This document shows positions 33,472 through 42,500 of a stretch of DNA of 64,000 bases, piece after piece; position 1 is the first letter of the stretch; every line of letters begins with the position of its first letter. The position numbers were made by a program, and so were the translations under genes. The notes under the pieces were generated by a model. It was not told the DNA's origin and searched no databases. It worked only from the letters and a program-made list of their open reading frames with translations. The stretch is from Streptomyces sulfonofaciens (GTDB taxonomy: Bacteria > Actinomycetota > Actinomycetes > Streptomycetales > Streptomycetaceae), in contig NZ_BNCD01000002.1 in assembly GCF_014656295.1 (NCBI RefSeq), positions 434,001-498,000 on the forward strand. The letters run 5' to 3'.

Positions 33472-34090
33472 CGGAGGTGTCCTCCTCGCCGGACGCCCCG
33501 GCCGTTTCGGCGAGTGCCGCCACCAGCAGCGCCGAGGACGTCGCCCCGGGGTCCTGGTGGCCGATGCTGCGCTCGCCCACATAGCTCGCCCGGCCCTTGC
33601 GGGCGAGCATCGGCGTGGTGGCCAGCGCGCCCTGCTCGGCGGCCTCCCGGGCCGCGGCGAACGAGGTCCTGAGCGCTGTGGCGGCCGGTACCAGCGCGTC
33701 CAGCATGGTCTTGTCGCCCGGTGTCGCGCCGCCGAGGCCCGCCACCGCGTCCACGCCCGTGCGCAGCGCCTCGGCCAGCTCGTCCCGGTCGACCTCCACC
33801 GCGTCGCCGAGCGCCTTGCCGGTGCGGCGCAGCAGCGTGCCGTACAGCGGGCCCGAGGCACCGCCCACCGTGGACACCAGCCGCCGCCCCGCCACGGCGA
33901 GCACGGCGCCCGGTGTGTCGGGGTGCTGCTCGTCCAGTGTCGCTATGACCGCCCTGAAACCGCGCAGCAGATTGCTGCCGTGGTCGGCGTCGCCGATCGG
34001 CGAGTCGAGCGCGGTGAGCCGGTCCGCGTCCCGCTCCACCCACGAGGCGGCCAGCGTCAGCCAGCGGCAGAAGAATTCGGCGTCGAGCAC
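33464..34090 (-). CDS. dhaL: Dihydroxyacetone kinase, nucleotide-binding subunit
   Basis: 208 residues, alpha-barrel DhaL. Mg-ADP-binding motif GDADHGSNLLRGF near 35, GGASGPLYGTLL near 75, GDKTMLDALVPA near 120 and GHQDPGATSSALL near 180. GTG start with AGGAG six bases ahead. Keeps bound ADP that is re-phosphorylated by DhaM, and donates phosphate to DHA on DhaK. Confidence 0.94.
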   Translation of the reverse strand: MLDAEFFCRWLTLAASWVERDADRLTALDSPIGDADHGSNLLRGFRAVIATLDEQHPDTPGAVLAVAGRRLVSTVGGASGPLYGTLLRRTGKALGDAVEVDRDELAEALRTGVDAVAGLGGATPGDKTMLDALVPAATALRTSFAAAREAAEQGALATTPMLARKGRASYVGERSIGHQDPGATSSALLVAALAETAGASGEEDTSGE

Positions 34091-34163
34091 GGGATCTCCT
34101 TGGGAGGTCGATTCCAACGGGTGGCACGGCATGTGCCACCCGGACAGGACGGCGCGGCGGCCG

Positions 34164-35156
34164 TCACATGCCCCAGCGCAGTCCCGGGGTGCTCACCGGT
34201 GCGTCCCACAGCCGCAGCAGCTCCTCGTCGACCTGGCACAACGTCACGGAGGCACCGGCCATGTCCAGCGACGTCACATAGTTGCCGACCAGGGTGCGGG
34301 CCACCGCCACCCGCCGCTGCGACAGCACCCGCTGCACCTCGGCGTTGAACCCGTACAGCTCCAGCAGAGGGGTGCCACCCATGCCGTTGACCAGTACCAG
34401 TACCGGATTGCTGGGCTGCAGGTCCTCCAGGACGGCGTCCACGGCGAAGTCCGCGATCTCACCCGAGGTCATCATGGCGCGCCGCTCACGGCCCGGCTCG
34501 CCGTGGATGCCGATGCCCAGCTCCAGCTCGCCCGCCGGCAGGTCGAACGTCGGGCTGCCCTTGGCCGGGGTGGTGACGGCGCTCAGGGCGACGCCGAAGC
34601 TGCGGGTGTTCTCGTTGACCTGACGGGCGATCGCCTGCACCTGCTCCAGGGGCCTGCCCTCCTCGGCCGCCGCACCCGCGAGCTTCTCCACGAAGAGCGT
34701 CGCCCCGGTGCCGCGCCGCCCCGCCGTGTACAGGCTGTCCGTGACCGCCACGTCATCGTTGACGAGCACCTTCGCGACCTGGATGCCCTCGTCCTCGGCC
34801 AGCTCGGCGGCCATGTCGAAGTTGAGCACGTCGCCGGTGTAGTTCTTCACGATGAACAGCACACCCGCACCGCTGTCCACCGCGGCGGCGGCCCGCACCA
34901 TCTGGTCGGGCACGGGCGAGGTGAACACCTCGCCGGGACAGGCCGCCGACAGCATGCCCGGGCCCACGAACCCGGCGTGCAGCGGCTCGTGCCCCGAGCC
35001 GCCGCCGGACACCAGGCCGACCCTGCCCTCGAGCGGGGCGTCCCGCCGCACCACCACGCGGCTCTCCACATCCACCGTCAGCTCGGGATGGGCCGCGGCC
35101 AGGCCCCGCAGGCCGTCGGCGACGACCGTCTCCGCCACGTTGATCAGCATTTTCAT
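34164..35156 (-). CDS. dhaK: Dihydroxyacetone kinase, substrate-binding subunit
   Basis: 330 residues. SGGGSGHEPLHAGFVG near 45, IVKNYTGDVLNFDMA near 105, and the DHA-linking His in ELGIGIHGEPGRER near 215. First gene of dhaKLM; GGAGG five bases before the ATG. Converts dihydroxyacetone to DHAP with phosphate ultimately from phosphoenolpyruvate. DHAP is also a substrate of AfsA-type enzymes, but no direct link is implied. Confidence 0.95.
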   Translation of the reverse strand: MKMLINVAETVVADGLRGLAAAHPELTVDVESRVVVRRDAPLEGRVGLVSGGGSGHEPLHAGFVGPGMLSAACPGEVFTSPVPDQMVRAAAAVDSGAGVLFIVKNYTGDVLNFDMAAELAEDEGIQVAKVLVNDDVAVTDSLYTAGRRGTGATLFVEKLAGAAAEEGRPLEQVQAIARQVNENTRSFGVALSAVTTPAKGSPTFDLPAGELELGIGIHGEPGRERRAMMTSGEIADFAVDAVLEDLQPSNPVLVLVNGMGGTPLLELYGFNAEVQRVLSQRRVAVARTLVGNYVTSLDMAGASVTLCQVDEELLRLWDAPVSTPGLRWGM

Positions 35157-35243
35157 CGGTACCTCCAGGTGGACCCGGTCGGGCGGAGCGCGGCTCACCG
35201 GCCGTCGTCCGCGCCGGTGCCGGGCGGTGGCCCGGTCGTTCAA

Positions 35244-35272
35244 GAGCAATATCATCAGTATCAAGAATTCAC
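35244..35272 (-). promoter_or_regulatory. AT-rich promoter/operator region of dhaKLM
   Basis: A strikingly AT-rich island, about 90-115 bases before dhaK, with a direct repeat TATCA-TCAG-TATCA (35250-35263) flanked by CAAGA on both sides (35241, 35262). Likely promoter and a regulator site; the regulator is not in view. Confidence 0.35.
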
Positions 35273-35323
35273 TGTCACGCGTCACGGCCGGGCCCGTTGC
35301 GTCGCACGGTGTCTGACGGCGCC

Positions 35324-37384
35324 TCACCCGCCTTCCGGGACGATGAACTCCGACCACACGCACTTGCCCCCGCCGCGCGCCTCCACCCCCCAGTCGTCGG
35401 CGAGCCGGTCCACCAGCAGCAGCCCGCGTCCCGACACCCCGGCCTCGCCCGCCTCCCGGCGCCTGGGCAGCGCGCTGGAGGAGTCCTCCACCTCCACCCG
35501 CATCCGGCGGGCCCCGCCGTCCTGCAACCGTACGGTCACGGTGGCCGGGCCCTCGGTGTGGACGAGCACATTGGTGATCAGCTCGTCGGCGACCAGCTCC
35601 ATCTCGTCGCCGCGCTCCTCGACGCCCAGCGCCCGCCCGGCCGCCCGGATCAACTGGCGTGCCGCGCTCAGCGCGCCGGGGTCGTCCCGTGCCACCTCGC
35701 GGCGCAGCCGCGTCCCGGCCTGCCGGGCGTGCCGGCGCAGCAGCAGCAGCGCCACGTCGTCCTCGCCCTCCCGCTCGTCGACGACCGAGGAGAGCTCGTC
35801 CGCGAGCCGGTCCAGGTCGTGCGGTCCCGCCCCGACCTGCGCGGCGAGTGCGGCAAGGCCCTCGTCCACGTCGGCGCCCGGCCGCTCCACCAGACCGTCC
35901 GTGAACATCAGCAGCGTCTGGCCGGGCGCGAGCTCCAGCGTGGTCACGTCGTACTCGGGCCTGCCGAACTCCTCGGAGTGGCCGAGCGGCAGGCCGCCCG
36001 CCACCTCGACGGGCCGGCAGGTGCCGTCCTCCAGGCGCAGCAGCGGGGCCAGGTGGCCGGCCCGCACCAGTTGCACCATCCCGGTCGACAGGTCGGCCTC
36101 CGCGTACACGCAGGTCGCGAAGCGCTCGGTGTCCAGCTCGTTGAGGAAGACGGAGGCCCGGGTCAGCACGGTCGCCGGGGTGTGCCCCTCGGCGGCGTAG
36201 GCGCGCAGCACGATGCGTAGCTGGCCCATGACGGCCGCCGCGTGGGTGTCGTGGCCCTGCACGTCCCCGATGACCGCCCCGTAGCGCCCCCGCGGCAGTG
36301 GGATCATGTCGTACCAGTCGCCGCCGATCTCCCGGGCCAGCGAGGCGGAGCGGTAGCGCACGGCGACGTCGGCGCCGGGCACCGCGGGGATGCTGTGCGG
36401 CAGCATGGCCTCCTGGAGGCTCTGCGCGAGGTCCGTGGCCTGGTCGAAGAACATCGCCCGCTGAAGGCCCTGCGCGATGTTGCTGGCCAGCGCGATCAGC
36501 AGGGTGCGCTCCTCGTCGGAGAAGGCGGTCCTGTCGTGGTAGTGCAGCGCGAAGACGCCGATGGGGCGCCCCTGGGCGATCAGCGGCAGATAGGCGGCGG
36601 CGGTCAGGCCGTAGGCGCCGAAGACGTCCCACAGCTCGGGATAGGTCCGCTTGAACTCCTCGGGCGACTCGATGAACAGCGGGCTGAGCGTGCGCACCGC
36701 GTCATTGGTGGGATACCGCTCGTCCAGTCGGGTCACCTCGCTGCCGGGCGCGAGCCTGCTCGGGGGCTGGGCGGCGACGATGTGCAGCCGACCGCCCTCG
36801 ACGAGGCCCAGCACCATGCTGGCCGAGCCCAGCCGCTCGACGTCGTAGGCGTCCCTGAGGACCTGGACCACGTCGCGCACGGTGCGGGCGCGGGCCAGCG
36901 CGGTGGTGGCGTTCTGCACGACGGTGCCGAGCGGCACACCGCCGCGGTGCGCCGGACGGGCCGGCGGGCGGCCCGGCTCGCCCAGCTCTTCCGTGGCGTC
37001 CCTGACGATGCCGTGCACCCACCGGGCGCGCCCCTGCGCGTCCCTGCGCACGAACCCGTGCGTGTGCGCCCAGCGCAGCCCCTCGCCGGGCCGCAGGACC
37101 CGGAAGTAGGTGCCGTAGCTCTCCGCCCGGCCGCGGAACGCCGTGCTGATGGTGTCCCGGATGCGGCGTGTGTCGGCGGGCGGGATGCGTGCGCCGAGGG
37201 TGCCCGGGCGTCCGTCGTACTCGTCCTCCGCGATGCCGAAGACGGCGAGCCCCGTGGCGTCCATCCGCATCCGCCGCCGGTCCAGGTCCCAGTGGAAGCT
37301 GCCCAGGCGGTTCAGCGCCAGGATCGGGACCTGGCGCTGGGGCTCGGGCTCCTGAGGCGAGGAGCGTGCTCCCCCATCGGCCAT
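35324..37384 (-). CDS. PAS-GAF-PP2C(SpoIIE)-HATPase signalling phosphatase
   Basis: 686 residues. PAS-like domain at about 25-135, GAF at about 150-315, SpoIIE-type PP2C at about 330-545 (REIGGDWYDMIPL, GDVQGHDTHAA, LLMFTDGLVERPG, EDDVALLLLRRHARQ, the metal Asp residues), then a HATPase_c anti-sigma-like domain at about 555-680 (DEMELVADELITNVLVHTEG, SGRGLLLVDRLADDWG). The combination allows it to dephosphorylate an anti-anti-sigma factor and phosphorylate or bind through the kinase domain, acting on a SigB/SigF-like network. The ligand for the GAF domain is unknown. A separate HATPase gene lies just upstream. Confidence 0.93.
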   Translation of the reverse strand: MADGGARSSPQEPEPQRQVPILALNRLGSFHWDLDRRRMRMDATGLAVFGIAEDEYDGRPGTLGARIPPADTRRIRDTISTAFRGRAESYGTYFRVLRPGEGLRWAHTHGFVRRDAQGRARWVHGIVRDATEELGEPGRPPARPAHRGGVPLGTVVQNATTALARARTVRDVVQVLRDAYDVERLGSASMVLGLVEGGRLHIVAAQPPSRLAPGSEVTRLDERYPTNDAVRTLSPLFIESPEEFKRTYPELWDVFGAYGLTAAAYLPLIAQGRPIGVFALHYHDRTAFSDEERTLLIALASNIAQGLQRAMFFDQATDLAQSLQEAMLPHSIPAVPGADVAVRYRSASLAREIGGDWYDMIPLPRGRYGAVIGDVQGHDTHAAAVMGQLRIVLRAYAAEGHTPATVLTRASVFLNELDTERFATCVYAEADLSTGMVQLVRAGHLAPLLRLEDGTCRPVEVAGGLPLGHSEEFGRPEYDVTTLELAPGQTLLMFTDGLVERPGADVDEGLAALAAQVGAGPHDLDRLADELSSVVDEREGEDDVALLLLRRHARQAGTRLRREVARDDPGALSAARQLIRAAGRALGVEERGDEMELVADELITNVLVHTEGPATVTVRLQDGGARRMRVEVEDSSSALPRRREAGEAGVSGRGLLLVDRLADDWGVEARGGGKCVWSEFIVPEGG

Positions 37385-37501
37385 GTGTCCATTCTGCTCT
37401 GCCCTGCCGGGTATGCACAGAAAACCAGTGAAATCAAATGTTCCTGGCTGCTATGGCCTGAGTTGCATGGCTACGGGCGCCGGGGTCGGGCGAGGGCGCG
37501 A

Positions 37502-37936
37502 TCAGCGGGCGATGCTGACGTGGATCGCCTTTCCCCCGCCCTCCAGTTGGTTGATGGTGACCTGCTTCGCCAGGCGGCACACCATCGGCCAGCCGTAGCC
37601 GCCGGGCAGCCACTGCCCGGTGGGGGCGGCCGAGGTGGGCAACGCGCTGCTGCGGTCCTGCACACTCACCGTGACGTGGCCAGGCTGTGTGATCACGTCG
37701 AGGTGGACGAGTCCGCCGCCGTGCCTGATGGCGTTGGTGACCAGTTCGGAGACCACCAGGAGGCAGTCGTCCACGAGCTGCTTGTCCAGGCCCCGCAACC
37801 GTCTTCTGGCCAGGTCGCGGGCCTGGGCGATGCTGGTGGACCGCACACCGCGGCCACCGGGCGCACCCGGGCTGCTGTCCGCCTGCACTTCCGCTTCCGT
37901 CACATCGTTCACCCCGTCAGAAACTCGCTCCACCAT
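37502..37936 (-). CDS. Anti-sigma-factor-like HATPase domain protein
   Basis: 144 residues. RsbW/SpoIIAB-type GHKL ATPase: ARDLARRRLRGLDKQLVDDC, N-box LVVSELVTNAIRHGG, G-box-like LPGGYGWPMVCRL and the final VTINQLEGGGKAIHV. Probably a single-domain serine kinase/anti-sigma factor working with the phosphatase downstream. Start at 37936 uncertain: a GTG at 37912 would also fit, and neither has a strong ribosome site. Confidence 0.88.
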   Translation of the reverse strand: MVERVSDGVNDVTEAEVQADSSPGAPGGRGVRSTSIAQARDLARRRLRGLDKQLVDDCLLVVSELVTNAIRHGGGLVHLDVITQPGHVTVSVQDRSSALPTSAAPTGQWLPGGYGWPMVCRLAKQVTINQLEGGGKAIHVSIAR

Positions 37937-38067
37937 CCGCCTGCCCGACTTGCGGCGGCGTACGCCGGAATGCTCCCGCCAGTTTGCTGCGTGCTCGCCG
38001 TCCGCGGGGCTCTTTGCGGTATGTGGACGCCCCGGTTCCCCTGGCCCCACGGGGTGGGGCGGGGTGG

Positions 38068-39378
38068 TCAGTGCAGCCACTGGTCCTGGTCGGCAGGGCG
38101 GTAGACGGTCACGGCGCGGGGCAGTTTGTCGAGCACGAGGTGGGTGTCGGAGGCGCGGGTGACCTCGCCGTCGTAGGCGAACCGGGGGTCGCCCTCCAGC
38201 ACCTCCAGGCGCAGCCGGCGCACCTGCCCGGTGGTCAGCACCCGCGAGCTGTGCAGGGTGCCGGTGAGCACCGCGAGCAGCAGCCTGGTCCTGGCGAAGG
38301 GAGTGCCGCCGTCGACCGCGCGGACGTCGAGGAGACCGTCGTCGAGCTGGGTGCGGTAGGTGGGCGCGAACCCGGCGGGATGGTAGATGCCGTTGCCGGC
38401 GAAGAGCAGCCACAGCCGGCGCGGCCGGCCGTTGACGGCGATCCGCACCGGGCTCCCGGTGGCCAGCACCGTGGCGAGGCCGACGGCGACCGCCGGCCAT
38501 TTGCCGATGCGCTCCTCCAGTCGCTCCCTGGCCTGCACCAGATCCGAGTAGACACCCAGGCTGAACGTGTTGAGGAAGAGCTGGTCCGTGCCGCCCTGCG
38601 CCTTGGCGTGCCCGACGTCCGCGACGACCGCGTCCCCCTCGCGGACCGCACGCGCCACGTCCGCCAGGGACTGGTTGCCCAGATCGAGCGCGAAGTGGTT
38701 GAAGGTGCCGCCGGGGAAGACCGCCAGCGGCACGTCGTGGCGCAGGCATGCCTCGGCCGCGGCGTTCACGGTGCCGTCCCCGCCGCAGACCCCCAGCGCG
38801 CCGCCCGCCGCCGCGGCCCGGGCCGCCGCGGCGTCCAGCACGGCGGCCAGGTCGTCGCCCTGGTCGAGGACGGTGAGCTCGGCGGCGGGCAGCAGGGTGC
38901 GCAGCTCGTCGGCGGTGCCGGTGGCCTCCTGGTTCCAGGAGAGGCCGGAGGACGGATTGAGTACCAGTTCCATCCCCGCGCCGTCCTTGAGCGCGGGGGC
39001 CGGGGTGCGGGGCGGGGCGGCCGCCGCGGCCGCCTCGGGCTTGACCGGCCACCAGCGGCAGGTCAGCACCGCCGCACCGGCGCCGATGGCGATCCCGGCC
39101 GCGACCTCGCCCTTGCGCGAGCCGACGGAGCGGATCCGCGAGGCGGCCAGGGCACCGGTCACCGGCCCCACCACCAGGCCGAACCGGGGTGCTTCCAGCA
39201 GGGCGCCGAGGGTGAGGGCCGCCGCGGCGGCCGCGTGTCCGGTGGCGCCGGTGGGCGGGCGGCGGGTGCCGGCCGGGGCCAGGGCACGGCCGGCCGCGGT
39301 GGCCAGGGCCAGGGAGCCCAGCGCGCGCAGCGCCGCACGGCGGGCCGCACGCCCGGGGAGCCGGGGTGTCCACTTCAT
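38068..39378 (-). CDS. Diacylglycerol-kinase-family lipid kinase with degenerate N-terminal PAP2 domain
   Basis: 436 residues. C-terminal two thirds: DAGK catalytic domain (VLNPSSGLSWNQ, the GGDGT motif in GVCGGDGTVNAAA, FPGGTFNHFALDLG, and YDGEVTRASDTHLVL). N-terminal ~125 residues align with the end of a PAP2 phosphatase: GATGHAAAAAALTL replaces the SGH motif, and ASRIRSVGSRKGEVAAGIAI replaces SRxxxGxHxPxDVxAGxxxG, with the catalytic His gone. The upstream PAP2 part is missing. So the kinase looks active but the phosphatase dead. GGGGGC seven bases before the ATG. Confidence 0.9.
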   Translation of the reverse strand: MKWTPRLPGRAARRAALRALGSLALATAAGRALAPAGTRRPPTGATGHAAAAAALTLGALLEAPRFGLVVGPVTGALAASRIRSVGSRKGEVAAGIAIGAGAAVLTCRWWPVKPEAAAAAAPPRTPAPALKDGAGMELVLNPSSGLSWNQEATGTADELRTLLPAAELTVLDQGDDLAAVLDAAAARAAAAGGALGVCGGDGTVNAAAEACLRHDVPLAVFPGGTFNHFALDLGNQSLADVARAVREGDAVVADVGHAKAQGGTDQLFLNTFSLGVYSDLVQARERLEERIGKWPAVAVGLATVLATGSPVRIAVNGRPRRLWLLFAGNGIYHPAGFAPTYRTQLDDGLLDVRAVDGGTPFARTRLLLAVLTGTLHSSRVLTTGQVRRLRLEVLEGDPRFAYDGEVTRASDTHLVLDKLPRAVTVYRPADQDQWLH

Positions 39379-39492
39379 CTGCCAGCCCCCTGAGCCTCGG
39401 CCGTCACACGGTGCACTGCCTGCTCGCCGTGTGCGCCGTAGGCGGGTCACGGCGCCGCCCCACCCTATAGCGGTCCCATGGCGGTGCGGGGA

Positions 39493-39523
39493 CATGCGGT
39501 GGGGCCGGCGTCCCCACCGCATG
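39493..39523 (-). terminator. Terminator of the GH87 gene
   Basis: Twelve-bp perfect inverted repeat CATGCGGTGGGG/CCCCACCGCATG with a 7-base loop, 48 bases after the GH87 stop. It also lies upstream of the lipid kinase. Confidence 0.7.
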
Positions 39524-39571
39524 CGGCTCACGCGCGTGCCCCGTGGCTCGGGGCCGCCTGCCGGCTCCCTC

Positions 39572-42500
39572 TCAGGGGAGCCGGTTGATGGTGAAGGTGG
39601 ATGTGGTGTTCTTCACATCCTGGGCGTTGTCGGAGAGGGTCAGGTTGTGGAAGGTGACCTCGCCGACCGCGGGCCCCTGCCCCGGTTCGGGCAGTTCGTT
39701 GGCCCACAGCCCGAAGCCGGACTTGGCGTCGTAGGCGTCACCGCTCTTGTGGGCGCCGGTGATGGTGATGTCGGTCAGCACGGTGTCCTTGATGGGGAAC
39801 TGCGGCTGGCCCCCCACGTAGTTGGTCTGGAACATGATGCCGCTGTACGTCGGGTCGATGATGTCGGTGTTGTTGATCCTGATGCCCTGGAACACCTTCG
39901 AGGCCGAGAAGAGCCAGATGCCCGGGAAGGTCTGCGACCCCCAGAAGTGGCCTCCCGCGCGCACGATGGAGATGTTCTCCAGCGTGGTCGGGCCGGTGCC
40001 GAAGCCGTTCATCGGATATCCGAAGTCCAGCGAGCTGACGGTCACGCCCGAGTACACCAGGGTGTCCGCGATGTGGATGTTGCGGAAGGTGTTGTCATAG
40101 CCCCCGTAGACGGCGACGCCGGCGGCGCGCCAGGTCAGGATGGCCGTCAGGTTCTCGTAGACGTTGTTCTTCTCGTCCGCGCCACCGGCGTCGATGGCGG
40201 AGAAGAGGGCGAAGCTGTCGTCTCCGGTGGCCCGGGCCTCGTTGTTGACGACGTGGTTGTCCGTGCTGCCGTTGGTCATGTTGACGCCGTCGGCGAAGGT
40301 GTCGCGGATCCGCGAGTTCCTGATGGTGACGCGGTCGGTGTTGGCGCCCCAGTAGAGGCACACCGTGTGCTCGTTCCAGATGTTGTCGATGGTCATGTCG
40401 GCGACGTTGGAGAAGTCGAAGACCTTGCCCGGCCCGTCGATGCGGGAGGTGTAGTTGCCGAAGTAGGAGAAGTTCGCGAAGACCGAGCCGTTCGCGGAGC
40501 TCTCCGCGCGGAAGCCGACGTCGGTGTTCTCCTGGGACGACGGGGCGTGGAAGCGGGTGTACCAGGGCCCCGCGCCGACGACCCTGACGGCCTTGCCGTA
40601 GACCTGGAACTTGCCCGACGTCTGGTAGTCGCCGGGCGGCAGGTACACCCCGGTGAGGGTGCCGGTGGTGTCCATGCGGACCTTGTCCAGGGCGTTCTGC
40701 ACGTCCTGCTGGGTGAAGCCGGCCGGCTGCGTGTACCGGGCGGGGTCCGGGTTGGCGAGCGCCGAGACCTGCTCCAGGCTGATGAAGTCGATCGCGTACT
40801 TCGAGGTGTTGGCCGCGTCCTTCTGCAGCCGGATGGTGCTGCCCGCCGGTACGGTCTCGCCGAGCATCAGATTGGCCTCGTCGTAGATGTGCCGCGGTGA
40901 GCCGGCGCCGGGCGAGTTGCCGGGACCGGTCTCCGCGCCGTACAGCCACGCGTACTTCGACGTCAGGTCGATCGCCTTGCGGAACGTGCCGTTGACGTAC
41001 ACGTCAAGCGTCGCGTTCGTGCCGCCGCCGCCCGCGGAGTCCGGGATGGAGAAGCGGGTGACCAGCGTGTTGGTGCTGGCCTTGGTGGTGAACTCGACGT
41101 AGCTGCCGGTGCTCTCCAGCGTGACGGCCCGCCGTCCCGACGCCTCGCCCGCGAGGTCCCCGACGGTGCGGTTGGGCCCGACGGTCCTGGCGCCGCCGCC
41201 GGCCACGCCGTCCTCCGCCTCGTAGGTGTCGTAGGGCAGGTCGGCGCCCCTGCCGACGAACAGCGGCTGCGAGGTGGTGTTGTTGGTGCGCTTGACCGGT
41301 ACCTCGTTGGCGTCGTCGGCGATGACGGTCCTGACGGTGTACTTGCCGTTCGCCGCGGTCCAGGTGCCCAGGCCGACCGGCGCCGTGGTGGCGCCGGGTG
41401 CGATGGCGCCGCTGTAGGACCCGGTGAGCGTCTTGACGGTGCTGCCGTTCGCCGCCAGCACCGAGAGCGTGATGGCGTGTCCGCCGCCCGCGGAGGCCAC
41501 GGTGCCCTGGTTCTTGAGGGCGACCGAGAAGGTGACCGTGTCGCCGCCGGACGCGGCGCCGGGCGACCAGCTCACCGGCGAGGCCAGCAGGTCGGAGCTG
41601 GAGACGGGTTTGACGACCAGCGGGGTCGGGCTGGTGTAGGCGTTGTTGCCGTCGTCCTGCTCGATGACCTTGTTGTCGGGGTCGACGGTGGCGCCGACCT
41701 GGTAGCTGCCCGCGTCGTGCGCTCCGGTGTTCGCCGTCACCGTCGCCGTGGCGCCCGCCGCGATGGATCCGACCTGCGCCGTGCCCACCTTGGTGGAGCC
41801 CAACTGGAAGGCGACGTCGGCGGGGTCGGAGGCCGCGGTACCGGTGTTGGCGACCGTCGCGGTCAGGCTGACCTGGTCGGACTCCACCGGGGCCGAGGGG
41901 CCGGCGGTGACGGCGGTGATGCGCAGGTCCGGGTTGGGCGCGGGCACGCCGAGCACCTGGAGCTCGCCGACCTGGCCGGCCGGGGCGCCGGTGTTGCCGG
42001 TGAACCTGAGCTGGACGTCGGCCACGCGTGCCGTGACGGGGACGGTCACCGTGTTCCCGGTGGCCGGGTCGAAGGCGTAGCCGCGGCCGGAGACCAGGCT
42101 GGTGAAGGAGCCGGCCTTCTGCTCGCGGCCCAGCACCTCGAAGGTCTGGGTGCGCTTGCCCCAGACGGGATCGGGGTTGAGCTTGACGACCACCTGGTGG
42201 ACGTCGGCGTTGGCGCCGAGCTTGACGGTGAGGGTGTTGGGGTAGCTGCCGGGGCCGCCCTCCCAGTACGTGCCGGTGTTGCCGTCGTTGGCGTTCTCGG
42301 CGACGTAGGTGAACACCGTCGACGAGGCGCTGATCGGCTTGTGCGCGGCGAGGTCGGCGTCCTGTGCCCGCGGGCCGTCGCGGGTGACGGTGTTGCTGCC
42401 GATGGACCGGTTGCCCGCGGCGTCCCTGGCCCGCACCTGGTAGGTCGTGCTGGAGCCGGCGGGCCGGGTGTCGGTGTAGCCGGTCGTGCCGCCGCCGACG

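Noticed and set aside
37385..37501. SigB-type promoter (GGGTAT at about 37405) for the signalling genes
   Set aside because: The GGGTAT lies on the plus strand, where no gene follows; orientation is wrong for the PP2C gene.
38068..39378. Functional PAP2 phosphatase in the lipid kinase
   Set aside because: The catalytic motifs are replaced (GATGH; no His in the SRxxxGxH equivalent) and the first half of the domain is missing.
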